From positions 1-25,002 of the forward strand of contig DATMGN010000034.1 of NCBI GenBank assembly GCA_035555435.1: 25,002 bases of DNA. Direction: 5' to 3'. Shown piece after piece: positions 15,150 to 24,542 of this stretch. The notes below the pieces were generated by a model. The model was not told the DNA's origin, did no database searches, and worked only from the letters and a program-made list of their open reading frames with translations. The translations under genes were made by a program, and so were the position numbers. Numbering within the stretch: the first letter of the stretch is position 1; every line of letters starts with the position of its first letter. The DNA comes from 73-13 sp035555435. GTDB lineage: Bacteria > Actinomycetota > Actinomycetes > Actinomycetales > Microbacteriaceae.

Positions 15150-16055
15150 TCAGCGAGCGCGAGGGTGCGCGAGCGTGTACGCGTCGCGCAGCGCCTCCGC
15201 CGTGACCTTCGTGTAGATCTGCGTCGTCGCGACCGAGGCGTGGCCGAGCAGCTCCTGGACGACCCGCACGTCCGCGCCGCCCTGCAGCAGGTGCGTCGCG
15301 AACGAGTGCCGCAGCGTGTGCGGCGACAGGTGCTCCGCGGCGATACCGGCACGCTCCCCCGTCTCGCGGATGACGAGCCAGACGTGCTGGCGCGACAGCC
15401 GCGCGCCGCGCGCCCCGACGAACAGTGCCGGCGTGCCGCGGCGCCCCTCCACGAGCGCTGGCCGCCCGCGCACGAGATACGCCTCGAGCGCCGCGCGCGC
15501 GTAACTGCCGAGCGGCACGATCCGCTGCTTCGCGCCCTTGCCAGTCAGCCGCACGAGTCCCATCTCGAGCGCCGCGCTCGCGTCGTCGACGTCGAGCGCC
15601 GTCGCCTCCGACACTCGCGCGCCCGTGCCGTAGAGGAACTCCAGCAGCGCGCGGTCGCGCAGCCGCTGCGGTTCGTCGCCGCTCGCCGCCGCGAGCAGCG
15701 CCTCGACCTCCTCGAACGGGATCGCCTTCGGCAGCCGCTGCGGCGCCTTCGGCGGACGGACCTCCGTGCTCGGATCGCCGTCCGCGAGCCCCTCATCGAG
15801 TGCGAAACGGTGCAGGCCGCGCACCGCGCTCAGCATCCGCGCGACGCTCGTCGGCGCGAACGGTCGCTCGCGCTCGCGCAACGAGGCCGCGTAGGCCTCG
15901 ACGTCGGCGCGGGTCGCCGCGGCGAGATCGTCGATGCCCGACGCCCGGAGGAACGCGATGTACGCCGCGAGGTCGCGGCCGTACGCCGCGACCGTGTGGG
16001 GCGAGCGGCCGAGCTCGACGGCGAGATGGCGCAGGTAGCGGTCGACGGCGTGCAC
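15150..16055 (-). CDS. xerD: Tyrosine recombinase XerD-like
   Basis: 301-residue tyrosine recombinase of the XerC/D type, which resolves chromosome dimers at dif. The N-terminal SAM-like domain is residues 1-90. All catalytic residues are present: Arg147 in GTGARVSEA, Lys173 in TGKGAKQRIVP, His246 and Arg249 in SPHTLRHSFATHLL, His272 in LGHASVATTQIY and the nucleophile Tyr281. GTG 16055 is preferred: it gives the usual family length, and the longer open frame upstream only translates the NUDIX gene's shadow. It begins 17 bases after the NUDIX stop. The symbol rests on conserved gene order; XerC cannot be strictly excluded. Confidence 0.93.
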   Translation of the reverse strand: MHAVDRYLRHLAVELGRSPHTVAAYGRDLAAYIAFLRASGIDDLAAATRADVEAYAASLRERERPFAPTSVARMLSAVRGLHRFALDEGLADGDPSTEVRPPKAPQRLPKAIPFEEVEALLAAASGDEPQRLRDRALLEFLYGTGARVSEATALDVDDASAALEMGLVRLTGKGAKQRIVPLGSYARAALEAYLVRGRPALVEGRRGTPALFVGARGARLSRQHVWLVIRETGERAGIAAEHLSPHTLRHSFATHLLQGGADVRVVQELLGHASVATTQIYTKVTAEALRDAYTLAHPRAR

Positions 16056-16072
16056 GGTGGGCTTCGACTCGC

Positions 16073-16722
16073 CTACGGCTCGCCCAGGGACCCGCGCTCG
16101 GAGCCGCGACGAGGGTGCCGGGTCCACGGCTCGCGCGGGTCGCGCAGCCCCGACCAGCCCCGACCCCGCTCGAACCACGCCGCAAGCAGCGCGACGACCG
16201 CGATCGCGTTCTGCACGCGCCCCGCGCGCACCGCCTCGACCGCCTCCTCGAGCGGCACCCAGCGGACCAGCATGTCCGCCTCCTCAGCCGTCCGCTCGAA
16301 CGGCTGCGGCGTCGGCGTGAGCCCGCGCGCGAGGTAGATGCGGATCGCCTCGTTGGAGCCGCCAGGGCTGTTCATGAACTCGGCGAGCAGGTGCCATTCG
16401 GCCGCAACGAGGTCGACCTCCTCCGCGAGCTCGCGCTGCGCGCCCGCGAGCGCCGGCTCCCCGTCGACGTCCATGAGCCCCGCGGGCAGCTCCCACTCGC
16501 GCAGTCGCACCGGGTGGCGGTACTGCTGGATGAGGCACACGCGGTCATCCGCATCGAGCGCGAGCACCGCGACAGCGCCGGGATGGTCGAGGTAGTGGCG
16601 GGTCAGCTCGCCGTCGAGGTAGCGGAAGCGCTCCTCGCGCACATCCCACACGCGACCCTGCCAGGCGAGTGCCGACTCGAGGACCTCGGGCTCGAACGGC
16701 TCGTCGGCAAGGCCGGACACGG

Positions 16723-16726
<4 letters not shown>
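16073..16726 (-). CDS. NUDIX hydrolase, ADP-ribose pyrophosphatase type
   Basis: 217-residue NUDIX hydrolase, probably splitting ADP-ribose to AMP and ribose 5-phosphate. The box reads GLMDVDGEPALAGAQRELAEEVDL; it has one extra residue before the first Glu, as in the M. tuberculosis homologue Rv1700, and Asp where most families have Gly after REL.EE. The N-terminal VWDVREERFRYLDGE and the QQYRHPVRLREWELPAG segment are typical of ADP-ribose pyrophosphatases. The last 35 residues form an Arg-rich tail with no clear fold. The GTG start overlaps the pyrG stop as GTGA. Confidence 0.9.
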
Positions 16727-18486
<1,760 letters not shown>

Positions 18487-18494
18487 GGGATTCC

Positions 18495-18500
18495 AGCATA
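18495..18500 (-). promoter_or_regulatory. Possible -10 (TATGCT) of pyrG
   Basis: TATGCT on the minus strand, in the 51-base recN-pyrG gap, lies eight bases before the first GTG of pyrG. Transcription would start one or two bases before, or at, the start codon. No -35 is convincing. Confidence 0.4.
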
Positions 18501-18537
18501 AGCCACCGACACTGGACGGCCGACCCGCCGCGCGGAT

Positions 18538-20226
18538 TCAGCGCAGCGCGAGCAGCTCCCGTGCGTGCGCGAGTCCGGACTCGGAATCGGCGAGGCCCGA
18601 CAGCAGCCGGGCCATCTCGCGTTCTCTCGCCTCGCCGTTCAGGCGCGCGACGCTCGACTGCGTGTATCCGCCTGCCGTGTCCTTGACGACCCGCAGATGG
18701 TTCGTCGCGAACGCGGCGACCTGCGCGAGGTGCGTGACGACGACGACCTGCGCGTGCTCGGCGAGCCGGGCGAGACGCCGCCCGATCTCGATCGCCGCGG
18801 CACCGCCGACGCCCGCGTCGACCTCGTCGAAGACGAACGTCGGCACGGGGTCGACTCCCGCGAGCACGACCTCGAGCGCGAGCATGATGCGGCTGAGCTC
18901 GCCGCCGGACGCGCCGCGACCGAGGGGCCGCGGCTCGGCGCCGGGATGGGGCACGAGCCAGAACGCGACGTCGTCGCGTCCCGTCGCGCTCAGCCGGTCC
19001 GCGGGCTCCACACTCACGCGCAGTCTCGCGTCGGGCATCGCGAGGGCCGCGAGCTCGGCGCTGACCTCATCCGCGAGGCGCTCCGCCGCGGTCCGCCGCA
19101 GCTCCGATAGCCGAGCCGCATACGACTCGGCGGCGTCGAGCGCCGAGCGCACGCCGTCCTGTAGCTCCGCGATGCTCGCGTCGGTGCGGTCCAGCTCCAG
19201 GAGCCTGGCGCTGCCCGAGTCCAGGAGCGCGATGACGTCGTCGAGGGCGGGACCGTGGAGCCGCGTCAGCTCGCCGAGCTCGGCGCGACGCTGCTGGATG
19301 TGGTCGAGCCGGCTCGCCCCGTCGGTGTCGAGGCCGGCGAGGTAGCCGGAGAGCTGCACGGTCGCGTCGCCGAGCCCGTAGACGAGGTCGGCGAGCGCCT
19401 GTGCGATCGGCGCGAGCGCGGGGTCGTGCTCGGCGGCGCGCTCGATCTGGCGCCGGGCCGCGCCCACGAGGGCGCTCGCGTCGGGCGCGTCGTCCGAGTC
19501 TGAGCTGAGCAGTTCGTGGGCTTCGGCGGCCGCTTGGCGCAGCGCCTCGAGGTGCGTGAGCCGCTCCGCCTCCGCCGCGAGCGCCTCGTCCTCGCCGGGC
19601 TTGGGGCCGACGACCTCGATGCGTTCGATCGCGTCGCGGAGCTCCGTCGCCTCGGCGGCTCGCCGGTCGCGCTCGGCGAGCAGCGTCTCGAGCTCGCTCT
19701 GCGCGCTCGACCATCGGGTGTACGCCGTCGCGAGCTCCGCGCGGAGCTCCCCCGCCTCGGCGAAGCGGTCGAGCGCGTCGCGCTGAGCGCCCCTCGAGCG
19801 CAGTCGGAGCTGCTCGGACTGGCCATGGACGACGACGAGTCGCTCGCCGAGCTCCGCGAGCACGCCCGCGGGCGCGCTCCGGCCCCCGACGAAGGCCCGG
19901 GAGCGCGCCGCCCCGTCGGCGCCCCGGCCGAGTGTCCGCGCGAGCACGAGCTCGCCGTCCTCGATCCGTCCGCCCGCCTCATCGACGCGCTCGGCGATCT
20001 CCGACTGCCCCTGGTCGATCCGCCACAGGCCCTCGACCGCGGCCTGGTCCGCGCCCGCGCGCACGACGCCCGCGTCGGCACGCTCGCCGAGCAGCAGCCC
20101 GAGCGCTGTGACGACCATGGTCTTGCCCGCGCCGGTCTCGCCCGTCACGACGGACAGGCCCGGCCCGAGCGGCAGCGTCGCCTCCGCGATGACGCCGAGA
20201 TCGCGGATCCGCAGCTCCTCGATCAT
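18538..20226 (-). CDS. recN: DNA repair protein RecN
   Basis: 562-residue SMC-like ATPase that gathers broken DNA ends in recombinational repair. Walker A is GETGAGKT at 29-36 in the N-terminal head; the long middle, rich in Ala, Glu, Arg and Leu, is the coiled-coil arm; the C-terminal head holds the signature GASGGELSRIMLALE and Walker B FVFDEVDAGVGG. ATG 20226 is seven bases after the nadK stop. I see no LexA (SOS) box in front of it, as expected for a gene inside an operon. Confidence 0.96.
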   Translation of the reverse strand: MIEELRIRDLGVIAEATLPLGPGLSVVTGETGAGKTMVVTALGLLLGERADAGVVRAGADQAAVEGLWRIDQGQSEIAERVDEAGGRIEDGELVLARTLGRGADGAARSRAFVGGRSAPAGVLAELGERLVVVHGQSEQLRLRSRGAQRDALDRFAEAGELRAELATAYTRWSSAQSELETLLAERDRRAAEATELRDAIERIEVVGPKPGEDEALAAEAERLTHLEALRQAAAEAHELLSSDSDDAPDASALVGAARRQIERAAEHDPALAPIAQALADLVYGLGDATVQLSGYLAGLDTDGASRLDHIQQRRAELGELTRLHGPALDDVIALLDSGSARLLELDRTDASIAELQDGVRSALDAAESYAARLSELRRTAAERLADEVSAELAALAMPDARLRVSVEPADRLSATGRDDVAFWLVPHPGAEPRPLGRGASGGELSRIMLALEVVLAGVDPVPTFVFDEVDAGVGGAAAIEIGRRLARLAEHAQVVVVTHLAQVAAFATNHLRVVKDTAGGYTQSSVARLNGEAREREMARLLSGLADSESGLAHARELLALR

Positions 20227-20233
20227 CGCCGCG

Positions 20234-21157
20234 TCACCGTCCCGAGCCGCGCCAACCGGCGACGGGCAGGTCGAACTTGTGGACGAGTCGGTCGGTGAAC
20301 TGGCCTCGCGACAGGCGTGCGAGCCGGACCGTCTTCGCCGAGCGCGTCACCTCGACGCGAGCGCCGGGCTCGAGCGTCGTGCTGCGCCGGCCGTCGCACC
20401 AGAGCATGCCGGGGCTCGCGGTCGACTCGAGGATCTCGACCGCGAGGACGGCGCTCGGCGCGACGACGAGGGGCCTCGCGAAGAGCGCGTGGGCGGAGAG
20501 GGGCACGAGGAGCATCGCGTCGATGTTGGGCCAGACGACGGGGCCGCCCGCCGAGAACGCGTACGCGGTCGAGCCGGTCGGCGTCGCCATGACGACGCCG
20601 TCGCAGCCGAACGTCGACAGCGGCCGGCCGCCGACCTCGATGACGACCTCGACCATCTTGCCCGGCATCGACTTCTCGACCGTCGCCTCGTTGAGCGCCC
20701 AGGTGCGGAAGATCTCGTGGTCGTCGGCGTCGAGCACGGCGACGTCGAGCGCCATCCGCTCCTCCACCTCGTAGTCCCCGACGATCGCGCGGCGGACGAC
20801 CTCGTGGAGGTCCTCGCGCTCCGCCTCGGCGAGGAAGCCGACATGGCCGAGGTTGACGCCGATGATCGGAATGGTGGAGGGGCGCACGATCTCCGCGGCG
20901 CGCAGGATCGTCCCGTCGCCGCCGAGGACGAGCGCGAGCTCGATGTCGTCGAGCGGGACGTCGATGCCGAGGAGGCGGCACTCGCCCTCGCCGGGCACGC
21001 CCGCGATGAGCGCGGGCGCGTCGTCGGCCGGCAGCACGGGGACGGCGCCGGCGTCGAGGAGGATCCCGATCGCCTCCCGCGCCGCGCGCACCGACTCCTC
21101 CCGGCCCGTGTGGGCGATGACGAGGAAGGCGCGCTGGGCGGCGTCAGGCTCGGCCAT
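20234..21157 (-). CDS. nadK: NAD kinase
   Basis: 307-residue ATP- or polyphosphate-dependent NAD kinase, the only known route to NADP. The GGDGT motif is at 79-83 (VLGGDGTILRAAE), followed by VNLGHVGFLAE and the substrate-binding stretch FGCDGVVMATPTGSTAYAFSAGGP. GGGAGG lies five bases before ATG 21157. The start is one base after the tlyA stop, so translation is coupled. An upstream open frame of 91 codons overlaps tlyA and is not part of the protein. Confidence 0.96.
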   Translation of the reverse strand: MAEPDAAQRAFLVIAHTGREESVRAAREAIGILLDAGAVPVLPADDAPALIAGVPGEGECRLLGIDVPLDDIELALVLGGDGTILRAAEIVRPSTIPIIGVNLGHVGFLAEAEREDLHEVVRRAIVGDYEVEERMALDVAVLDADDHEIFRTWALNEATVEKSMPGKMVEVVIEVGGRPLSTFGCDGVVMATPTGSTAYAFSAGGPVVWPNIDAMLLVPLSAHALFARPLVVAPSAVLAVEILESTASPGMLWCDGRRSTTLEPGARVEVTRSAKTVRLARLSRGQFTDRLVHKFDLPVAGWRGSGR

Positions 21158-21158
21158 G

Positions 21159-21983
21159 TCACCCTCCCGCGAGTTCGGCGATCCGTGGCATCCATTCTGA
21201 CGGAGATCCGCCGGCGCCGGGGCGCAGGTGGGCGAGGTACTCCGAATTGCCGTGCGTCCCGACGATGGGGGACGCGACGAGACCCGCGACGCCGAGGCCC
21301 GCGTCGTGCGCCGCCCACAGCACTCCCTCGATCGCTTCGGCGCGCAGCGCCGCCTCGCGCACGATGCCCTCGCGGACACCCCCGCGCCCCACCTCGAACT
21401 GCGGCTTGATGAGCACCACGAGCTCCGCACCCGGTGCGACGGCGGTCAGCGCCGGCAGCACGAGGGTGAGCGAGATGAACGACAGGTCGGCGACCACGAG
21501 CGCGATGTCGCCTCGCGCGGTCTCGGCGGCGATCGCCTCCGGGGTGAGCTCGCGCACGTTGAGCCCCTCGAGGCTCACGAGCCGGCCCGCCGCGATCTGG
21601 GGCTGCAGCGCCGGCGAGAGCTGCCCGTGGCCGACATCGACCGCGATGACGAGCGCCGCCCCGCGCTCGAGCAGCACCTGGCTGAAGCCACCCGTCGACG
21701 CGCCCGCGTCGAGGCATACGCGGCCGCGCGGGTCGATGCCGAAGGCGTCGAGCGCGGTGACGAGCTTGTGCGCCGCTCGGCTCACGTAGGCGTCGGCCGC
21801 ATCGACCTCGATCGACTGGTTCGCGCTCACCGGCGCGGCGGGCTTCACCACCCCGCGGCCGTCGACCGTGACCCTCCCCTCGCGGATCAGCGTCGCAGCG
21901 TGGTTGCGCGATCGCGCGAAGCCGCGGCTCACGAGCTCGACGTCGAGCCGCGCACCCCCCGACTCCCCCGGGCTAGCGCTCAT
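21159..21983 (-). CDS. tlyA: TlyA, rRNA 2'-O-methyltransferase (hemolysin A family)
   Basis: 274-residue S4-domain methyltransferase. In M. tuberculosis TlyA methylates 16S C1409 and 23S C1920, which makes ribosomes sensitive to capreomycin; the same reaction is inferred here. The S4 domain is residues 11-60 (RLDVELVSRGFARSRNHAA). The FtsJ-like domain has the SAM motif DAGASTGGF at 92-100, and candidate catalytic residues Lys73 (SRAAHKL), Asp166 (VADLSF) and Lys193 (LIKPQFE). ATG 21983 lies inside the upstream 46-aa ORF (11-base overlap). The Shine-Dalgarno sequence is weak, so it may depend on translation of that ORF. Confidence 0.94.
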   Translation of the reverse strand: MSASPGESGGARLDVELVSRGFARSRNHAATLIREGRVTVDGRGVVKPAAPVSANQSIEVDAADAYVSRAAHKLVTALDAFGIDPRGRVCLDAGASTGGFSQVLLERGAALVIAVDVGHGQLSPALQPQIAAGRLVSLEGLNVRELTPEAIAAETARGDIALVVADLSFISLTLVLPALTAVAPGAELVVLIKPQFEVGRGGVREGIVREAALRAEAIEGVLWAAHDAGLGVAGLVASPIVGTHGNSEYLAHLRPGAGGSPSEWMPRIAELAGG

Positions 21984-22113
21984 CGGCCGACTCGAGCGCC
22001 GATCGGAGCTCCCGCAGGACCCCCTCGTACCCGTCGGCGCGCGACGCAAGCGGCTGCTCCTCGATCAGGCGCAGACGCTCGATCAGCGCATCCGGGTCCG
22101 TCGCGTCGGTCAC
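21973..22113 (-). CDS. Small conserved protein upstream of tlyA (46 aa)
   Basis: GTG at 22113 opens a 46-residue protein ending in TAG at 21975-21973: MTDATDPDALIERLRLIEEQ, then a Leu/Glu/Arg-rich segment ending LRSALESADER. It looks like one or two amphipathic helices. A short conserved hypothetical protein occupies the same place in M. tuberculosis (Rv1693, between the HAD phosphatase and tlyA), which supports it as a gene; homology of sequence is not proven here. TATTGT lies exactly six bases before the GTG and there is no Shine-Dalgarno sequence. It overlaps tlyA by 11 bases. It may have its own function or may just deliver ribosomes to tlyA. Confidence 0.75.
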   Translation of the reverse strand: MTDATDPDALIERLRLIEEQPLASRADGYEGVLRELRSALESADER

Positions 22114-22119
22114 GCAGCC

Positions 22120-22125
22120 ACAATA
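22120..22125 (-). promoter_or_regulatory. Putative leaderless promoter -10 (TATTGT) of the 46-aa ORF/tlyA operon
   Basis: On the minus strand TATTGT is followed by six bases and the GTG at 22113. It is the most AT-rich of the five hexamers with this spacing. It would drive the small ORF, tlyA, nadK and recN. Confidence 0.6.
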
Positions 22126-22143
22126 GCCGCGCGATCGCGTTCT

Positions 22144-22197
22144 CCCGCGACGCCGCTCCCGCTCGCCGCCCCCGCGACGCCGCTCCCGCTCGCCGCC
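22144..22197. repeat. Perfect 27-bp direct repeat (two copies)
   Basis: Two identical, adjacent 27-base units, 22144-22170 and 22171-22197, each beginning CCCGCGACGCCGCTCCCGCT. They lie in the 109-base gap between the HAD phosphatase stop and the 46-aa ORF promoter. Being perfect, the duplication is probably recent. Confidence 0.9.
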
Positions 22198-22222
22198 GCC
22201 ATCGCCCCGGCGGTGCGCGAGA

Positions 22223-23224
22223 TCAGCCGCGCAGGTAGATCTGCTCGGGGACCTCGAAGGCGTAGATCGCGAGCCCCGAACCCCAGATGATCGCGCAGGC
22301 CGCCCGGACGAGGTCCGTCGGGCGCGGGCCGGCCTCCAGGATCTCGAGTCGGTAGCCGTCGAGCCGGATCGCCGCGTCGCGCACGCGCACGATGCCGCCC
22401 TCGTGCACGGTCGGCAGCGGATACGGGGTGCTCAGCTCGCGCAGGTCGTCGAGGATGTACGTCGGTCGCTCGTCGGCGGTCGCCGCGAGCAGCTGCTTCG
22501 GGCCGTCGATGCCCGTCAGCACGAGCGCGGACGCGATCCCCGCCCGGTTCGCGCCGATCACGTCCGTGTCGAGCCGGTCGCCCACGACGAGCGGCATCGC
22601 GGCACCGAAGCGCGCGATCGCCGTCTCGAAGATCGGTCGCTCCGGCTTCCCCGCGACGATCGGCATCGTGCCGGTCGCGGTGTGGACGGCGGACACGAGC
22701 GTGCCGTTGCCCGGCGCGACGCCGCGCGAGTGCGGCATCGTCCAGTCCTGATTCGTGGCGACCCACGGGATGCCGAGCTGCTGGATCGCGAACGCGGCCT
22801 CCGCGAGATTCGCCCAGCCGACGCTCGGGTGGAAGCCCTGCACGATCGCCGCCGGCGCGTCGGACGCGCTGCCCGTGATCCGGTAGCCCGCGAGGCCGAG
22901 CTCGTGCGTGATGCCCTCGCCACCGACGACAAGGATCGTCGAGCCGTCCGGCACGAGACCGCGCAGGACGTCGACCGCGGCCTGCGGGCTCGTGATGACG
23001 TCGCGCGCTCCGACGTCGAGGCCGTAGCCGCGCAGCTGAGCCGCGACCTCGTCGTCACGCCGCGACGCGTTGTTGGTGATGTAGCCGACCCGGACGCCGT
23101 CCGCGACGAGCGTGTTGACCGCGTCGACCGCGTAGGGAATCGGCTCCGCGGCCGCGTACAGGACGCCGTCGAGGTCCGCGAGCAGGACGTCGACCCCGGC
23201 GAGCGGTGAGCCGACGGCGATCAC
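22223..23224 (-). CDS. HAD superfamily phosphatase, subfamily IIA (NagD/PGP-like)
   Basis: 333-residue haloacid dehalogenase-type phosphatase with a C2 cap. Motif I is LLADLDGVLY (nucleophile Asp17, Asp19), motif II YITNNASR, motif III Lys in IVAGKPERPIF, motif IV LVVGDRLDTDVIGANRAG. NagD and phosphoglycolate phosphatases have this layout; the substrate cannot be told. In M. tuberculosis the counterpart in the same place is Rv1692, reported as a glycerol-phosphate phosphatase. The last 70 residues form an additional small domain beyond the usual HAD core. The GTG start overlaps the TPR gene's stop as GTGA. Confidence 0.9.
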   Translation of the reverse strand: MIAVGSPLAGVDVLLADLDGVLYAAAEPIPYAVDAVNTLVADGVRVGYITNNASRRDDEVAAQLRGYGLDVGARDVITSPQAAVDVLRGLVPDGSTILVVGGEGITHELGLAGYRITGSASDAPAAIVQGFHPSVGWANLAEAAFAIQQLGIPWVATNQDWTMPHSRGVAPGNGTLVSAVHTATGTMPIVAGKPERPIFETAIARFGAAMPLVVGDRLDTDVIGANRAGIASALVLTGIDGPKQLLAATADERPTYILDDLRELSTPYPLPTVHEGGIVRVRDAAIRLDGYRLEILEAGPRPTDLVRAACAIIWGSGLAIYAFEVPEQIYLRG

Positions 23225-24144
23225 GGAGCGTCAGGCCCTGTCTCGTCGCCGTCCGCGGCGTCGGACGTCTCGTCCTCGAAGACTTCGATCAGATCCGCGT
23301 CGTCGCCGTCCGAATCACCGAGTGCCTCGAGCGCGACGTCCGCCCGGCGCAGCCACACCGCGGCCTCATCGCCGCGACCGAGCTCCTCGAGCACGGTCGC
23401 GTACGCGCCGAACAGGGCCGGACTCCAGGAGAACGCGACGTCCGGATCCAGCTGCGGGATCTCCAGTTCCGCAAGCGCAAGCTCCGCCTGGCCAAGGTCG
23501 AGGCGCGCCCCCGACATCGCGATCGCGAGTTCGACCTGCACCGGCACCGGCAGGGTGCCCCGCGGCACGCTCCGCGCGAGCTCGAGCGCCCGCTCGGGGC
23601 GGCCGAGCCCCCGCTCGCTGTCGACCATGAGCGGCAGCTGGTCGTCCTTGCCGGTGATCCGGCGGTAGGTGCGCAGCTCCCGAAGCGCGAGTGCGTAGTC
23701 GCCCGTGCGATACGCGGTGATCGCGAGCGTCTCCCGCACCACGCCGATTCGCCCCCCTCGCCGGCTCGCGCTGAGCGCGTGCAGGTGCGCGACGCCCGGC
23801 TCCTCGTCGATGAGCCGCGCCGCCATCGCGAGGTGCCTCGCCACGTACTCCTGGTTCTCGGCCGTCAGGGTCTTCAGCTCGTTGCGCACGTCGCGCGACA
23901 GATCGTTGGGCGTGACCTCGTCCGGGATGAACGGGTCCTCCAGGCGCGGGCGCACCGACTTGGTGTCGGGCTCGGCGCTCTCGCCGCGACGGGGCCGCGG
24001 GGTCATCGACGGGTGCGGCTTGCCCGCACGAGTCGGCTTGCCACCACTGCGCGGCGGCTGCTTGGGACCCGCGGAGTCACTGCGCCGCCCTCGGTCGCCC
24101 TCTCGGCGGGGCGGTCGACGATCGCCGCGGGGGTTGTCGCTCAC
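23221..24144 (-). CDS. TPR-like helical protein with charged disordered ends
   Basis: 307 residues in three parts: residues 1-70 rich in Arg, Pro, Gly and Lys, surely disordered and basic; residues 75-265 all-helical with TPR-like pairs (LAITAYRTGDYALALRELRTYR, GRPERALELARSV, AYATVLEELGRGDEAAVWLRRA); and an acidic tail (DGDDADLIEVFEDETSD...). No catalytic motif is visible. Position matches the TPR-type protein Rv1691 in M. tuberculosis, next to the HAD phosphatase. GTG 24144 has AAGGA eight bases upstream. It starts 42 bases after the rRNA-operon terminators and has no TANNNT at leaderless distance, so its promoter is unclear. A scaffolding role is plausible but unproven. Confidence 0.82.
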   Translation of the reverse strand: MSDNPRGDRRPPRREGDRGRRSDSAGPKQPPRSGGKPTRAGKPHPSMTPRPRRGESAEPDTKSVRPRLEDPFIPDEVTPNDLSRDVRNELKTLTAENQEYVARHLAMAARLIDEEPGVAHLHALSASRRGGRIGVVRETLAITAYRTGDYALALRELRTYRRITGKDDQLPLMVDSERGLGRPERALELARSVPRGTLPVPVQVELAIAMSGARLDLGQAELALAELEIPQLDPDVAFSWSPALFGAYATVLEELGRGDEAAVWLRRADVALEALGDSDGDDADLIEVFEDETSDAADGDETGPDAP

Positions 24145-24186
24145 GCGTTCAATCCTTGCATGGTTGAAAAAGCTCCAGAAACGACG

Positions 24187-24214
24187 AAGGCCCGCTCCTC
24201 GTGGAACGGGCCTT
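24187..24214 (-). terminator. Second rRNA-operon terminator hairpin
   Basis: Arms AAGGCCCG (24187-24194) and CGGGCCTT (24207-24214) pair perfectly; the loop can pair further as TCC with GGA. Read on the minus strand it lies after 5S and the first hairpin. Only a short T-rich stretch follows. Confidence 0.85.
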
Positions 24215-24228
24215 GCATCAGAAATAGC

Positions 24229-24266
24229 AGAGGGCCGCGCGTTCCTTGGCGGAACGGCGGCCCTCT
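24229..24266 (-). terminator. First rRNA-operon terminator hairpin
   Basis: Arms AGAGGGCCGC (24229-24238) and GCGGCCCTCT (24257-24266) pair over 10 bases; CGTTCC (24240-24245) and GGAACG (24251-24256) continue the stem, with one bulged G and a five-base loop. Very stable. It begins about ten bases after the 5S 3' end. Confidence 0.9.
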
Positions 24267-24276
24267 CTAAAAGAAG

Positions 24277-24394
24277 TCCGGCGGTGACCTACTCTCCCAC
24301 AGGGTCCCCCCTGCAGTACCATCGGCGCTGAGAGCCTTAGCTTCCGGGTTCGGAATGTGACCGGGCGTTTCCCTCTCGCTATGGCCGCCGAAAC
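24277..24394 (-). rRNA. rrf: 5S ribosomal RNA
   Basis: On the minus strand the gene begins GTTTCGGCGGCCATAGCGAG, contains GGTCACATTCCGAACCCGG and GCTAAGGCTCTCAGCGCCGA, and ends with GAGAGTAGGTCACCGCCGGA. The ends pair (CGGCGG with CCGCCG). Total about 118 bases; either end may be off by two or three. Confidence 0.95.
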
Positions 24395-24542
24395 ACTATT
24401 GATTTAGGTGTTTCGAAGGCTGGTCTCGAGATGCGCCTGAAAGCGCTCCTCGACCAGCGGTTCGTTCCCGACCGTAAATCGGGAACCACTCAGTGGACGC
24501 GAACATCGCAGTAGATCATGTAACGCTCACACGAGGTGAGGT
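24395..24542 (-). other. 23S-5S spacer with two processing-type hairpins
   Basis: 148-base spacer without a tRNA. Hairpin A has arms CTGGTCTCGAG (24420-24430) and CTCGACCAG (24449-24457), with one bulged T. Hairpin B has perfect arms GTTCCCGA (24464-24471) and TCGGGAAC (24479-24486) around a seven-base loop. They are likely marks for RNase processing of the rRNA precursor. Confidence 0.75.

Noticed and set aside
22110..22766. Frame with AASGSGVAG repeats ending in GTGA at the 46-aa ORF.
   Set aside because: It is an alternate frame of the HAD gene; the repeats come from the 27-bp duplication and the ATG at 22202 has no proper ribosome-binding site.
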